Positions 1-9,300 of a DNA stretch of 36,437 nt are shown piece by piece. Under the pieces are notes generated by a model that ran no database searches, was not told where the DNA came from, and saw nothing but the letters and a program-made list of their open reading frames with translations. This DNA is from Actinomycetota bacterium (GTDB lineage: Bacteria > Actinomycetota > Actinomycetes > S36-B12). Numbering within the stretch: the stretch's first letter is position 1; the number at the start of each line of letters is the position of its first letter. A program made the translations under genes and the position numbers. The stretch spans positions 1-36,437 of the forward strand of contig JAUSQD010000035.1 of assembly GCA_030652695.1 (NCBI GenBank), in the 5' to 3' direction.

Positions 1-535
1 GTTTTGGCCGTGACTTCAGATGATCCACGAGCCAGGCGATGACGTCGACGTCAAGATGGTTGGTGGGCTCGTCGAGCAGCAGCAGATCGCATTCAGTGAT
101 CAGCGCTCGGGCCAGCTGAACTCGGCGGCGCTCACCACCAGACATGGTGGCAATGCGTGCTTGGAGGAGTTCATCACTGAAGCCGCCCAAGAGACCGTTG
201 AGGACTTCGCGCACTCGAGCATCCGATGCCCACTCATGAACAGGCCGACCTGGAACTACCACGCTGGCCACTGTCGCGTCGGGGTCAGGTGAGTCGACTT
301 GCAACACCATCTCAACGTGCACATCTGACCCAACAGTCACGCGTCCTGAGTCGACAGACTCAAGGCCTGTCAGCACATGCAACAGCGTGCTTTTGCCTGC
401 ACCATTGCGTCCGACAACAGCGATTCGTTCCCCGGCGCCAACGCCCAAAGACACGCCATTAAGTAGAGGGCGTTCTCCGAATGATTTGGCTACCGCTTCA
501 ATATTGACAAGATTGCGAGTGGCCACACAAGACAT
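1..535 (-). CDS. ABC-F type ATP-binding protein (N-terminal part, truncated by window edge)
   Basis: Reverse strand reads [56 protein letters not shown]... (Walker A) and ...[35 protein letters not shown] (signature, Walker B). Continuous frame from ATG at 535 to position 1. Not in the ORF track because it is incomplete. Confidence 0.9.
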   Translation of the reverse strand, partial: [178 protein letters not shown]

Positions 536-592
536 TCTCGCAAAGGTGAGTTTTTCTCATCACATCGCACATCTTTGGACTACCGTTCCGGC

Positions 593-1642
593 GTGCGCTG
601 GCCGCGAACTCGAGCAAATCATGAGTCTTCAGCATCGAATCACACTTCGATTGCAGAGGTCATGCTCGGCAACGGACTGCATGTTCCGATTCGTCCAGAA
701 TGGGTAGTCCCGATCCTGCAGAAGTTACGCGCCATCGACAAACCAGGACATGAGCAGGACTTCCGAGTCGACTGGGCGGGCATACGCACTCGCATCCCGA
801 TGCTGCCGTGGGCACCATCAGATCTCGCGGGAACCACCAGCGATCGGTTGCCGGTGCCTACCGACGGATACCGCTCAGAAGCTGAGGAGTACGTCGGACT
901 AGCGCTGTCACTGACCAATGAACGGTCCGACTACCGCATCGTTGAAGTCGGTGCCGGCTGGGCGCCATGGGCAGTCATGGGCGTTGCCCTTGCCAAGCGC
1001 CTGGGCAAACCCGCGGTTGGCATTGCGGTCGAAGCCGATGCCACACGTGCCGGGTGGGCGATGCAGCATGCATTGGACAACGAGCTCGGTGCCACGCGAA
1101 TCCACGGCACCAGCGCTCAGATCGCTGAGCGCTTGAAGTTGAGCGAGGCGGATCTCAGTGTCGTGCAAGCCGCCTGCTGGTTTGAAGAGACGACCCTGCG
1201 ATTTCCGGTGCTGACTGAAGACGACATGGGCGGCGCCGTCAGCACCGACGAGCAGGCGAACATGGACTATCGCGGCGCCTTCTTTGACCATGTCGACGTG
1301 CCAACCGTGACCCTGAAGACTCTCATCGGAGGCGACGAGCCGACCGATCTTCTGCACATCGATCTTCAAGGTCGCGAACTCGATGTGATCCTGCCGAATC
1401 TGGAACTCATCGCCCAGAAGGTTCGCTTCCTGGCAGTCGGCACTCACAACCGCTATGTCGAGGGCATGCTGCAAGACCAACTGCTCAAGCGCGAATGGGC
1501 CCTGCTTCTGGAATCGCCCTGCTCGACCTACTTTGATGGCGTCAAGCCAAGTTTGACTGGCTTCACCACTCAAGACGGCAATCAGCTGTATGCCAACTCA
1601 CGCTTTCGGGATGCCGACCCAATCATCATTCGCGCGCGCTAG
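593..1642 (+). CDS. FkbM-like SAM-dependent methyltransferase
   Basis: 355-aa ORF from 575. Contains YRIVEVGAGWAPWAVMG (SAM-binding glycine motif) and LLHIDLQGRELDVILPN (FkbM-like motif). In-frame GTG at 593 is preceded by TACCGT at 581-586, so 593 is the preferred leaderless start; ATG 662 is an alternative. Confidence 0.7.
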   Translation: MRWPRTRANHESSASNHTSIAEVMLGNGLHVPIRPEWVVPILQKLRAIDKPGHEQDFRVDWAGIRTRIPMLPWAPSDLAGTTSDRLPVPTDGYRSEAEEYVGLALSLTNERSDYRIVEVGAGWAPWAVMGVALAKRLGKPAVGIAVEADATRAGWAMQHALDNELGATRIHGTSAQIAERLKLSEADLSVVQAACWFEETTLRFPVLTEDDMGGAVSTDEQANMDYRGAFFDHVDVPTVTLKTLIGGDEPTDLLHIDLQGRELDVILPNLELIAQKVRFLAVGTHNRYVEGMLQDQLLKREWALLLESPCSTYFDGVKPSLTGFTTQDGNQLYANSRFRDADPIIIRAR

Positions 1643-1676
1643 TTCTCCTTTGACTGCACAGACTCGATCGCACTGA

Positions 1677-2066
<390 letters not shown>

Positions 2067-2093
2067 AGCGCGGATCAGCGCGGATCAGCAAGC

Positions 2094-2127
2094 CCGGTAG
2101 CGGCCTGATTCCTCAGACCGCTACCGG
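2094..2127. terminator. Strong hairpin between convergent genes (possible bidirectional terminator)
   Basis: ccggtagcggcctga (2094-2108), loop ttcc, tcagaccgctaccgg (2113-2127): 15-bp stem with one mismatch. Confidence 0.65.
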
Positions 2128-2135
2128 ATTCACCA

Positions 2136-2336
2136 CTACTTCTTGGTAGGAATGACGGTGATCGGCGCCGAACCGGCAGCGCTCGCACGCTTGTCGGCCC
2201 GCTTTTCCTTGATCGACTTGCCAGCTGGCTTCTGCTTCTCAGCCTTCTGGCGGGATTTGTCTCCCTTGGGGATTCCCTTATTTGCAAAGTCTGAACGACT
2301 CCGGTGTTTGGACCCTACTCCCGCATTCATGCTCAT
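2136..2336 (-). CDS. Small Lys-rich hypothetical protein
   Basis: ...ANKGIPKGDKSRQKAEKQKPAGKSIKEKRADKRASAAGSAPITVIPTKK. Start uncertain (2330, 2336 or further upstream). Confidence 0.5.
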   Translation of the reverse strand: MSMNAGVGSKHRSRSDFANKGIPKGDKSRQKAEKQKPAGKSIKEKRADKRASAAGSAPITVIPTKK

Positions 2337-2357
2337 GAGACAGGGAACAGCCCGGAA

Positions 2358-2400
2358 AATGAATGAACCCCGGTCCGCAGCAGACCGGGGTTCATTCATT
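2358..2400 (-). terminator. Rho-independent-type terminator of the minus-strand gene 2506-2871
   Basis: Perfect 18-bp inverted repeat aatgaatgaaccccggtc / gaccggggttcattcatt with 7-nt loop. The minus-strand reading continues into TTTT. Confidence 0.8.
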
Positions 2401-2505
2401 CATTGATGGGGGTTCAGGCGCAGAACCCCCTGGAGGAAGCACTACCGCGTTGCAGTCGACTCGGCAGTATGGAAAGTCGGTGGGTTGGTGCCGGCGTCAT
2501 GTGCA

Positions 2506-2871
2506 TTATCGCCTCGGCTTCTCTGTCTTACTGCTATCGGACTTCGTTGCCTTCTCAAGAGCCGTGATGGCATTTTGTCTGGCGGCAATCGCTGAAGAGA
2601 CGGAGAATCGGCGGGCCGCGAGCGCATTGGCCTTGGCCTCTGCCGTGACGGCCAACTTCATTGCGGCGTCGAACTCGGTCTTTGCCTTCAGCACGGCAGT
2701 CTGGAAGGTCTGATTGATGAGGAGGCGGGCCGCGTCGGCGGCCGCCTCAGCCTTGCTGGCAACTGAGGCACTGGAACTTGAGCCCGAATCGGCTGCAAAA
2801 GCTCCTGCAGCACCACTGAAGATCAGGGCAGAACTGAGGGCCGCGGCGGCGATGGCGGAAGCGCGCTTCAT
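2506..2871 (-). CDS. Secreted Ala-rich small hypothetical protein
   Basis: MKRASAIAAAALSSALIFSGAAGAFAADS signal peptide followed by Ala-rich helical sequence. GGGAGG upstream of ATG 2871. Confidence 0.7.
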   Translation of the reverse strand: MKRASAIAAAALSSALIFSGAAGAFAADSGSSSSASVASKAEAAADAARLLINQTFQTAVLKAKTEFDAAMKLAVTAEAKANALAARRFSVSSAIAARQNAITALEKATKSDSSKTEKPRR

Positions 2872-2929
2872 GCGATTGCCTCCCAATGCCGAGGTATTTC
2901 AACGACTTCCAACAGCATCAGCCACCTTT

Positions 2930-2946
2930 CTGTGAATTTCCTGTGA
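2930..2946. promoter_or_regulatory. Direct repeat resembling an OmpR/PhoP-family response regulator box
   Basis: CTGTGA (2930-2935) atttc CTGTGA (2941-2946): 11-bp period. A degenerate AGTGAATTTTC follows at 2951. Located between the divergent secreted protein gene and the response regulator gene. Confidence 0.45.
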
Positions 2947-3055
2947 GAACAGTGAATTTTCTGCAAGTTCGTTCGCCAGGACGGCAGGCAGAACGCTGCC
3001 TTGACCTGAAAGGAGAAAATACGGCCAAGGAGATAGGTTCGCGCTGGAGGTATCT

Positions 3056-3739
3056 GTGACCCAACCAACGATCTTGATTGTGGACGACGAGGCCGGAGTG
3101 CGTGAACTCTTGGCCGATGCCCTTGGCATGTCCGGCTACACCACGATCCAAGCTGCTGATGGCATCGAGGCCCTGACTGTATTGCACCGCCAGACGGTCG
3201 ATCTGCTGCTCATCGACATCAATATGCCCAAGATGGACGGCTTCCAACTGCTGGAGAAGCACCGCCATGACGGCCATCAGACTCCAGCGATCCTGCTGAG
3301 CGCCCGCGGAGATCGGTCTGACATCACCACCGGTCTCAAGCTCGGCGCCGATGACTACGTAACCAAGCCATTTGGACTCGAAGAACTCGTGCTGCGGATT
3401 GCCGCAGTCCTGCGTCGCACCATGCCCACTCAGCAAACCGAGAGAGTCCTGCAGTGTGGGCCAGTCTCACTGGATCAAGCGCGACATGTCGTGCGGGTTG
3501 AAGACGATGTTGTGGAACTCACGCAGACCGAGTTCCGGCTGCTCGAAGAGCTGATGCTGCGTGCAGGCTTTGTCGTGACGAAGGAAACACTGTTGCGCGC
3601 AGTCTGGGAAATCGAGTTCGACAGCAACACCACTGTCGTTGACACCTATATTTCCTACTTGCGCAAGAAGCTGCACAGAGAAGGCTACGCCGGGATCAAA
3701 ACCATTCGCGGAGCTGGCTTTCAACTTCTGGCGAAGTAG
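3056..3739 (+). CDS. OmpR/PhoB-family response regulator
   Basis: ILIVDDEAGVRELL, LLLIDINMPKMDG, LLSARGD, GADDYVTKPF receiver motifs, plus winged-helix C-terminus (TEFRLLEEL...VDTYISYLRKKL...IRGAGFQL). GTG start with GGAGG upstream. Confidence 0.93.
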   Translation: MTQPTILIVDDEAGVRELLADALGMSGYTTIQAADGIEALTVLHRQTVDLLLIDINMPKMDGFQLLEKHRHDGHQTPAILLSARGDRSDITTGLKLGADDYVTKPFGLEELVLRIAAVLRRTMPTQQTERVLQCGPVSLDQARHVVRVEDDVVELTQTEFRLLEELMLRAGFVVTKETLLRAVWEIEFDSNTTVVDTYISYLRKKLHREGYAGIKTIRGAGFQLLAK

Positions 3740-4986
3740 TGAAGCTTCGCACTCGGCTCACTATTGCCGTAACGCTCATCATTGCGTTCGTTGCGCTTGC
3801 GATCGGTGGATTCGCCATCGTCCGAGCTGAATCCGTGGAGCTCGATCGCATCGACGCTGTTCTGAACGATGACGCGCGTCAGCTTTCGACAACCGATGAC
3901 GATCCGCTCATGCTGTCGCAATTCCTGGCGGAGGAAAGTTCGATCCCAGTCACCATCACCTACGTCGATGCAGATGGTGGAGTCAGCCAACTCACGGAGA
4001 GTCCGGGAGGTCTAGTCGACATTCCGCCGGCAGATGTACTGCAGGAATCGCTCACCGCTTCGATTTCCATTGACGCACCAGACCCTGTTCGACTGCGGAC
4101 TGTTGCGCTGCCTGATGACGACTACCTGCTGATATCCACGTCACTGAGCCCCGTCATCAATGCGCGTGGGGATCAGATCAGACTGCTGTCAGCCTTCACT
4201 CTCATCACGATGTTTCTTGGCTTCCTGGTCACCTACGTCTTCTTTCGACGCGATACCGAGTTGAGCAACCTGGTCTCTTCCCTTGAGCAGCGACAGCAGT
4301 TGATGCAGGAGTTTCTCGGCGATGCGTCGCACGAATTGCGCACGCCACTGACGGTGATCAAGGGCTACGTCGAACTCGTCACGCAACGTCGCAGCCTTGA
4401 GCCTGAACAACTCGATCGCTACTACGCGCGACTTGCCACCGAGATCGAGCGCATGGAGTCGCTCATCAACGATCTTCTGCTGATTGCCGAGCTCTCTGAA
4501 AACACCCCTCGCGAGCGAGTCGATGTCGACATGACAAGCGCAGTGCGCCGGTATGCAAGTGACCTCGTGCAACTGCAGCCGCTCAGAACGGTGACCACTG
4601 ACATCCCCGACCACATCGCAGTGATCTGCGTGCCGGAGCACCTCGATCAACTGCTGGCAAACATCTTCTCCAACATTCAGCGTCACACCCCTGATGACTC
4701 TCCAGTCTCAGTTCGACTCCGGAGCAAGGGCGAAGCGGTCATCCTGGAGATTGCTGACGCCGGGCCAGGCATTCCCGACAGTGCCTTGCGCGAGGGCATC
4801 CAGTTCTTCAAGCGCTTTGACCCCTCGCGATCACGCACCTCCGGTGGGTCGGGTTTGGGGATGAGCATCATGCAGGGGATCGTCGACAACTCAGGCGGAA
4901 GCATCGCTTTGCGCAAGAGTCCGCTGAATGGGCTCGAAATGGTGATCACCTTGCCGCGCGGAAAATTCAAAGCCGAAGATTCATAG
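3739..4986 (+). CDS. Sensor histidine kinase
   Basis: Two TM segments, H-box DASHELRTPLTVIKGYVEL, N/G boxes (NIFSNIQRHTP, IADAGPGIP, GGSGLGMSIM). GTG start overlaps the TAG stop of the response regulator. Confidence 0.92.
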   Translation: MKLRTRLTIAVTLIIAFVALAIGGFAIVRAESVELDRIDAVLNDDARQLSTTDDDPLMLSQFLAEESSIPVTITYVDADGGVSQLTESPGGLVDIPPADVLQESLTASISIDAPDPVRLRTVALPDDDYLLISTSLSPVINARGDQIRLLSAFTLITMFLGFLVTYVFFRRDTELSNLVSSLEQRQQLMQEFLGDASHELRTPLTVIKGYVELVTQRRSLEPEQLDRYYARLATEIERMESLINDLLLIAELSENTPRERVDVDMTSAVRRYASDLVQLQPLRTVTTDIPDHIAVICVPEHLDQLLANIFSNIQRHTPDDSPVSVRLRSKGEAVILEIADAGPGIPDSALREGIQFFKRFDPSRSRTSGGSGLGMSIMQGIVDNSGGSIALRKSPLNGLEMVITLPRGKFKAEDS

Positions 4987-4999
4987 CGGCTGCCTTGAC

Positions 5000-5701
5000 A
5001 TGAGATGTCACACAAGACGATCGATGTCTGCGCTGGCGATCGCTGTGCTTCTGGCCTCGCAGGTCGGCACTGCTTCTGCATTGACCGACCGAATCGATGA
5101 GCGATTCACGACCTACGGCATCGGCATCGGCATCGGCCTGGGTGATGCCGCCAAGTTTGGACACTGGAGAGTCGTATTCGACGGCGTCACCAACGGTCAT
5201 GGTGTGCGCATCAGCAAATCCGGCTTGCTGCTCACACCTCAGGCAGTGGCTGAGGCCACTGCCACGAGTTCAACGCTCGTGGTGTCACGCAGGAAGTTCT
5301 CCAGCGCTCCCTTGCATCTCAGCGCAACATGGACAAGCCAGCGCAGTACTCGCATCGGCCCGCCAAATCCCTGGGAGACCGGCTGGCTGATCTGGGACTA
5401 CGTCGACGCGGCTCATTTCACCTACTTGATCCTCAAGCCGAACGGCTGGGAAGTAGGCCGACGCGACCCATCTCAGCCAGGCGGTCAGCGATTCATCGTT
5501 GACGGGTCAACGCCGGCAACACCTCTGGGCATGCCCCGCACCGCGACTGTAGATCGAGTCAATGACCAGACCACCATCAGAGTGGACGGTGTTGACCTTG
5601 CGAGCTTCACCTTGCCAAGCAACGAGAACCGCGGCTCGATTGGCATGTACTCCGAGGATGCGGTTGTGCTGTGGAATCGAATCCTCGTCGCGACCAGCTA
5701 G
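5000..5701 (+). CDS. Secreted hypothetical protein, possible concanavalin-like/LamG-like fold
   Basis: Signal peptide MSALAIAVLLASQVGTASA, then a beta-rich sequence with WETGWLIWDYVDAAHFTYLILKPNGWEVGRRD and NENRGSIGMYSEDAVVLWNRILV. Lies 13 nt after the kinase gene. Confidence 0.6.
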   Translation: MRCHTRRSMSALAIAVLLASQVGTASALTDRIDERFTTYGIGIGIGLGDAAKFGHWRVVFDGVTNGHGVRISKSGLLLTPQAVAEATATSSTLVVSRRKFSSAPLHLSATWTSQRSTRIGPPNPWETGWLIWDYVDAAHFTYLILKPNGWEVGRRDPSQPGGQRFIVDGSTPATPLGMPRTATVDRVNDQTTIRVDGVDLASFTLPSNENRGSIGMYSEDAVVLWNRILVATS

Positions 5702-5775
5702 CGCATCTGTTACTTACAAGACAATCAGCGTCGATCAGTTGCGAGCAACTCCTTGAAGGTTCAAAGCGCTCGGAA

Positions 5776-7320
5776 TCAGTCAAAGGGAATGGTCAACTGC
5801 TGGTCAGCCGGGGCAAAGTCGTCACGCAGCGGCTCGGCCTCGCCCGCAAAGCTCACCACCTGGTCACGATCCAGGATGATTTCGCCAAATTCTCCCGAAC
5901 CAACTGGCGGCGGCAATGCACGGTCAGAGGCGAGCAGGATCCCGTTGCCCCCTGCCGGATTCAGCTCCCCGTCGGGCATGGTGACCAGCCGCACATCGTC
6001 AAAGACCTCCAGCAGAGTCGCCGCTTCTGCGCGCAGCAGTTCAAGGGGAGGGAAATCGATCACATTAAGCGCGTACAGCCCACCTGGTCGCAGGACCCGC
6101 TTGACCTCCTCGGCCCATTCCGTCGTGGCCAAATGCCACGGAACCGCGTAGGTGCCAAAGGCATCACCAACGATGACATCGGCCGAGTCGGTAGGCAGAT
6201 CTCGCAGGGTCGTGCGCGCGTCACCAACGGCCACAGTCAAGCCCGCATTTTCACGCAGTCCGAGCTTCTCGCGGACGACCTCGACGAGATCCCCATCCAC
6301 CTCGAGAACCTTTGCTGTGGAGCCTGGGCGCGTGGCCTGAAGCCATCTGGGCAAGGTGAATCCGCCGCCACCAACGAACACCACATCGAGCGGCTCGGAG
6401 TCTGCGTTTGAGCCATCGATGCCGTCGGCAATCCACTGTGTGTACGCGTACTCCAGATGTGCTGGGTCATCGAGATCAACATAGGAATGCAGGACATCGT
6501 CGAGCAGCAGCGTGCGCCCACTTGCCACCATCGGATCGACTTCAACGTTCACGCAGTGGTAGTCGGTTTCACGGTCGCACGGGGTTTGGATTGTGGCTGT
6601 CAGCGCCCCGAGGGCGAGTGTCCCCACCACGACAACCACGCCGGTGGTGGGCCCAAGTTTTGCGGTGCGCACTGCGAGCAAAGCACCGATGAGCGCGAGC
6701 ACGACACCGATCCCGAGCACTGATGCAGAGATCGGCACCAGCGGGACCAATACAAAGCCCGTGCCAAAAGTGCCAACAAGCGCACCGGCAGTTGCCCAGG
6801 CTGAAATCCCGCCGACGATCGATCCTGTATTGCCGAGGTTGTGCAAGCGAAGTCGGGCAACCGTTGGCGTCACCGCACTCAGCACAGCAGCAGGTGGCAC
6901 GAGAGTGATCAACGTGACGCCAAGAGCAGCAATATCGCCGCCGTCACGAGCTCCAGGACCGAGCATTCGAACGAGAGGCACGATCAACAGTGCTAGCAGT
7001 CCGGCCACGATGAACAGGACAGCCAAGAGCTTCCGTTCGTCAACGCGATCGGCCAGCCAACCTCCAGCTGCAGCACCCACAGCGATACCTGCGAGTGCGG
7101 CACCGATGATTGAAGTGGTCGTCTCCAGAGTCAGTCCGACATATGGAGCCAGCAGTCGCACGGCCAGGATTTCAAGCACCAGCACCGCGCCGGAGGCAAC
7201 GAACACCAGCGTTGCAGCGAGAGCCGCCGAAAGAGTGTGTGTTGTCGCAGTTGGGCCGCCAGTCGGCTCCGTCGATGCAGAAGACGAATCTGACTTCTTG
7301 CGGAACAACTTGGCGACCAT
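5776..7320 (-). CDS. Fused multi-TM membrane protein / spermidine-synthase-like (SpeE-like methyltransferase fold) domain
   Basis: N-terminal TM helices; C-terminal VDVVFVGGGGFTLPRWL...VLEVDGDLVEVVREKLGL...VGDARTTLRDLPTDSADVIVGDAFGTYAVPWHL. ATG 7320 chosen because the longer ORF reads through a tRNA gene. Confidence 0.8.
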   Translation of the reverse strand: MVAKLFRKKSDSSSASTEPTGGPTATTHTLSAALAATLVFVASGAVLVLEILAVRLLAPYVGLTLETTTSIIGAALAGIAVGAAAGGWLADRVDERKLLAVLFIVAGLLALLIVPLVRMLGPGARDGGDIAALGVTLITLVPPAAVLSAVTPTVARLRLHNLGNTGSIVGGISAWATAGALVGTFGTGFVLVPLVPISASVLGIGVVLALIGALLAVRTAKLGPTTGVVVVVGTLALGALTATIQTPCDRETDYHCVNVEVDPMVASGRTLLLDDVLHSYVDLDDPAHLEYAYTQWIADGIDGSNADSEPLDVVFVGGGGFTLPRWLQATRPGSTAKVLEVDGDLVEVVREKLGLRENAGLTVAVGDARTTLRDLPTDSADVIVGDAFGTYAVPWHLATTEWAEEVKRVLRPGGLYALNVIDFPPLELLRAEAATLLEVFDDVRLVTMPDGELNPAGGNGILLASDRALPPPVGSGEFGEIILDRDQVVSFAGEAEPLRDDFAPADQQLTIPFD

Positions 7321-7352
7321 GTCGCTTACCGTAAATGAACAACTGACTTGCG

Positions 7353-7428
7353 TGGTGCGCCCGAAGGGATTCGAACCCCTAACCTTCTGATCCGTAGTCA
7401 GATGCTCTATCCGTTGAGCTACGGGCGC
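7353..7428 (-). tRNA. tRNA-Arg (anticodon ACG)
   Basis: Minus strand GCGCCCGTAGCTCAACGGATAGAGCATCTGACTACGGATCAGAAGGTTAGGGGTTCGAATCCCTTCGGGCGCACCA: full cloverleaf with encoded CCA. Confidence 0.96.
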
Positions 7429-7501
7429 GATCGAAGAACAGCGGCGAAGTCTAGCCTGCTTTCCCTTGGTGACCACACAGGGTTGTTTGCCCGCAAATGC
7501 G

Positions 7502-7531
7502 AATCGGCCCCAACCGAAGTCAGGGCCGATT
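7502..7531. terminator. Hairpin between tRNA-Ser and tRNA-Arg
   Basis: aatcggccc (7502-7510) / gggccgatt (7523-7531), perfect 9-bp stem. No clear T-tract. Confidence 0.4.
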
Positions 7532-7532
7532 G

Positions 7533-7626
7533 TGGCGGAGGCGGGGGGATTTGAACCCCCGATGGGTGTTAAGACCCAAACCGCATTAGCAGTGCGGCGC
7601 CATAGACCGGACTAGGCGACGCCTCC
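7533..7626 (-). tRNA. tRNA-Ser (anticodon GCT)
   Basis: Minus strand GGAGGCGTCGCCTAGTCCGGTCTATGGCGCCGCACTGCTAATGCGGTTTGGGTCTTAACACCCATCGGGGGTTCAAATCCCCCCGCCTCCGCCA: long variable arm, encoded CCA. Confidence 0.96.
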
Positions 7627-7670
7627 ATGCCAGGTAAGCCGGGAAATCGTATCGGGCAGACTTCGACCTT

Positions 7671-8423
7671 GTGACCACCACATTGGCTATTGACTGCGGG
7701 GGCGGTGGAATCAAGGCCTGCGTCATTGATGATGCCGGGACGATGCGAGCGCAGCCAGTGCGGGTTCCCACGCCATATCCCTTGAGCACCGCGCTGTTCG
7801 TCGACACCTTGAGTGTCCTGGCGCGGGGACTGCCCAAGGCCGATCGAGCAACTGTGGGCTTGCCGGGGATGATCCGGCACGGCGTGGTGATGAACACCCC
7901 CCACTACGTGACGAAATCAGGACCGCGAAGTCGGGCGCTTCCTGAGTTGGTCACGCAGTGGACCGGATTTGATGCCCAGGCTTCATTGGCGATGGCATTG
8001 GGTCTTCCAGTGAAGGTGCTCAACGATGCTGAGGTTCATGGCGCAGGCGTGGTGACGGGCCAAGGTCTTGAAGTCATACTGACCTTGGGAACCGGCTTGG
8101 GCTGCGCGGTATTCGATGGCGGCAAGCTGGCACCGCACATCGAGCTCTCGCAGATGCCGGTGAAGACCGACGTGGTCTATGACAACTACATCGGCGAACC
8201 CGAACGCCGCCGCTTGGGCGATGCCCTGTGGTCGCGCAGAGTCGTGCGCATGGTCGAGGGCTTTCGGCCGGTGTTTCATTGGGACCGGCTATATATAGGT
8301 GGAGGCAATTCGCGCCATCTCACTCCTGTCTCGGCCAAGCGATTGGGAGATGACAGCGTGATCGTGCCCAACGATGCCGCGCTCATTGGCGGTTCACGGA
8401 TTTGGCTGCTGGAATCGCAGTAA
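7671..8423 (+). CDS. ROK-family kinase, polyphosphate glucokinase-like
   Basis: LAIDCGGGGIKACVID phosphate-binding motif, VKVLNDAEVHGAG, LTLGTGLGCAVFDGGKL, LYIGGGNS. Confidence 0.75.
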   Translation: MTTTLAIDCGGGGIKACVIDDAGTMRAQPVRVPTPYPLSTALFVDTLSVLARGLPKADRATVGLPGMIRHGVVMNTPHYVTKSGPRSRALPELVTQWTGFDAQASLAMALGLPVKVLNDAEVHGAGVVTGQGLEVILTLGTGLGCAVFDGGKLAPHIELSQMPVKTDVVYDNYIGEPERRRLGDALWSRRVVRMVEGFRPVFHWDRLYIGGGNSRHLTPVSAKRLGDDSVIVPNDAALIGGSRIWLLESQ

Positions 8424-8449
8424 TCTCGCTGCGGCGAGAGGTGTTCGAT

Positions 8450-9217
8450 ATGAGTACAACCAGGCTTGATGGCCGGCGCATCATCATCACGGGCGGCGCA
8501 AGCGGCATGGGCGAGGGTCTGGTGCGGGCTTTTCCTGGACTTGGGGCCAAGGTGGTGGCGATGGACCTGAACCCTGAATCGGGAAAGGCAATTGCTCAAG
8601 CTGCAGGAGCGCAGTTCGTTGCCGTTGATGTCTCGAGCAAGGATTCCGTGGATTCCGCCTTTGCTGAGGCAGTGGCGCTGCTTGGCGGGCTCGACGTGCT
8701 CATTCATGCAGCGGGCATCGCCCCAGCATCTCCAGCCGAACAGAGCACCGTTGAGTTGTGGAACACAGTGATGGGCGTCAATGCACTGGGCACGATGCTG
8801 ACCAATCAGGCCGCCTACACCCACATGGTCGGCACGGGCGGCGGGCAGATCCTGAACTTCGGCTCTGCGGCCGGAATCCTGGGCCAGCCAAACAAGCCTG
8901 TGTACGCCGCCAGCAAGGGCGCAGTCACCGCCTGGAGTCGCACGGCGGCCAAGGAATGGGCCGGGAAGAACATCACCATCAACATCGTCGCCCCGGCGAT
9001 CTGGACCCCGATGTATGACAAGACGCGCTCTGAGATGGCTCCCGAGGTCCTCGCAGCCCATGACGAGATGATGAAGCTGAATGTGCCCATAGGCGGCAAG
9101 CTGGGAGATGTCGAGAAGCATTTCGTGCCGGTGTTGGCCTTCTATTCCTCTCCCGGAGCCGGATTCATCACAGGTCAGATCATCTCCATCGACGGCGGCA
9201 CCTTGATGGTGCGCTGA
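8450..9217 (+). CDS. Short-chain dehydrogenase/reductase
   Basis: IIITGGASGMGEGLVRAF (TGxxxGxG), YAASKGAVTAWSR (YxxxK), GQIISIDGGTLMVR C-terminus. Confidence 0.9.
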   Translation: MSTTRLDGRRIIITGGASGMGEGLVRAFPGLGAKVVAMDLNPESGKAIAQAAGAQFVAVDVSSKDSVDSAFAEAVALLGGLDVLIHAAGIAPASPAEQSTVELWNTVMGVNALGTMLTNQAAYTHMVGTGGGQILNFGSAAGILGQPNKPVYAASKGAVTAWSRTAAKEWAGKNITINIVAPAIWTPMYDKTRSEMAPEVLAAHDEMMKLNVPIGGKLGDVEKHFVPVLAFYSSPGAGFITGQIISIDGGTLMVR

Positions 9218-9300
9218 CGCATTGCGCTGTCAGCACACCCGGTAAGTAGGCACTGCAAACATTGGCTAGGGTTTGCCCACCGCTGAGCAAAGGAAAAGTC

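Noticed and set aside
6593-7390. 265-aa plus-strand ORF ending RPKGFEPLTF
   Set aside because: Antisense to the spermidine-synthase-like gene, and its end is tRNA antisense.
7321-7476. N-terminal extension of the spermidine-synthase-like ORF (MVTKGKQARLRRCSSIAPVAQRIEHLTTDQKVRGSNPFGRTTQ...)
   Set aside because: It is the translation of the tRNA-Arg gene. ATG 7320 with TACGGT 7 nt upstream is the likely start.
8276-9121. 281-aa minus-strand ORF opposite the SDR gene
   Set aside because: Antisense open frame typical of GC-rich coding DNA. The SDR motifs on the plus strand are clear.
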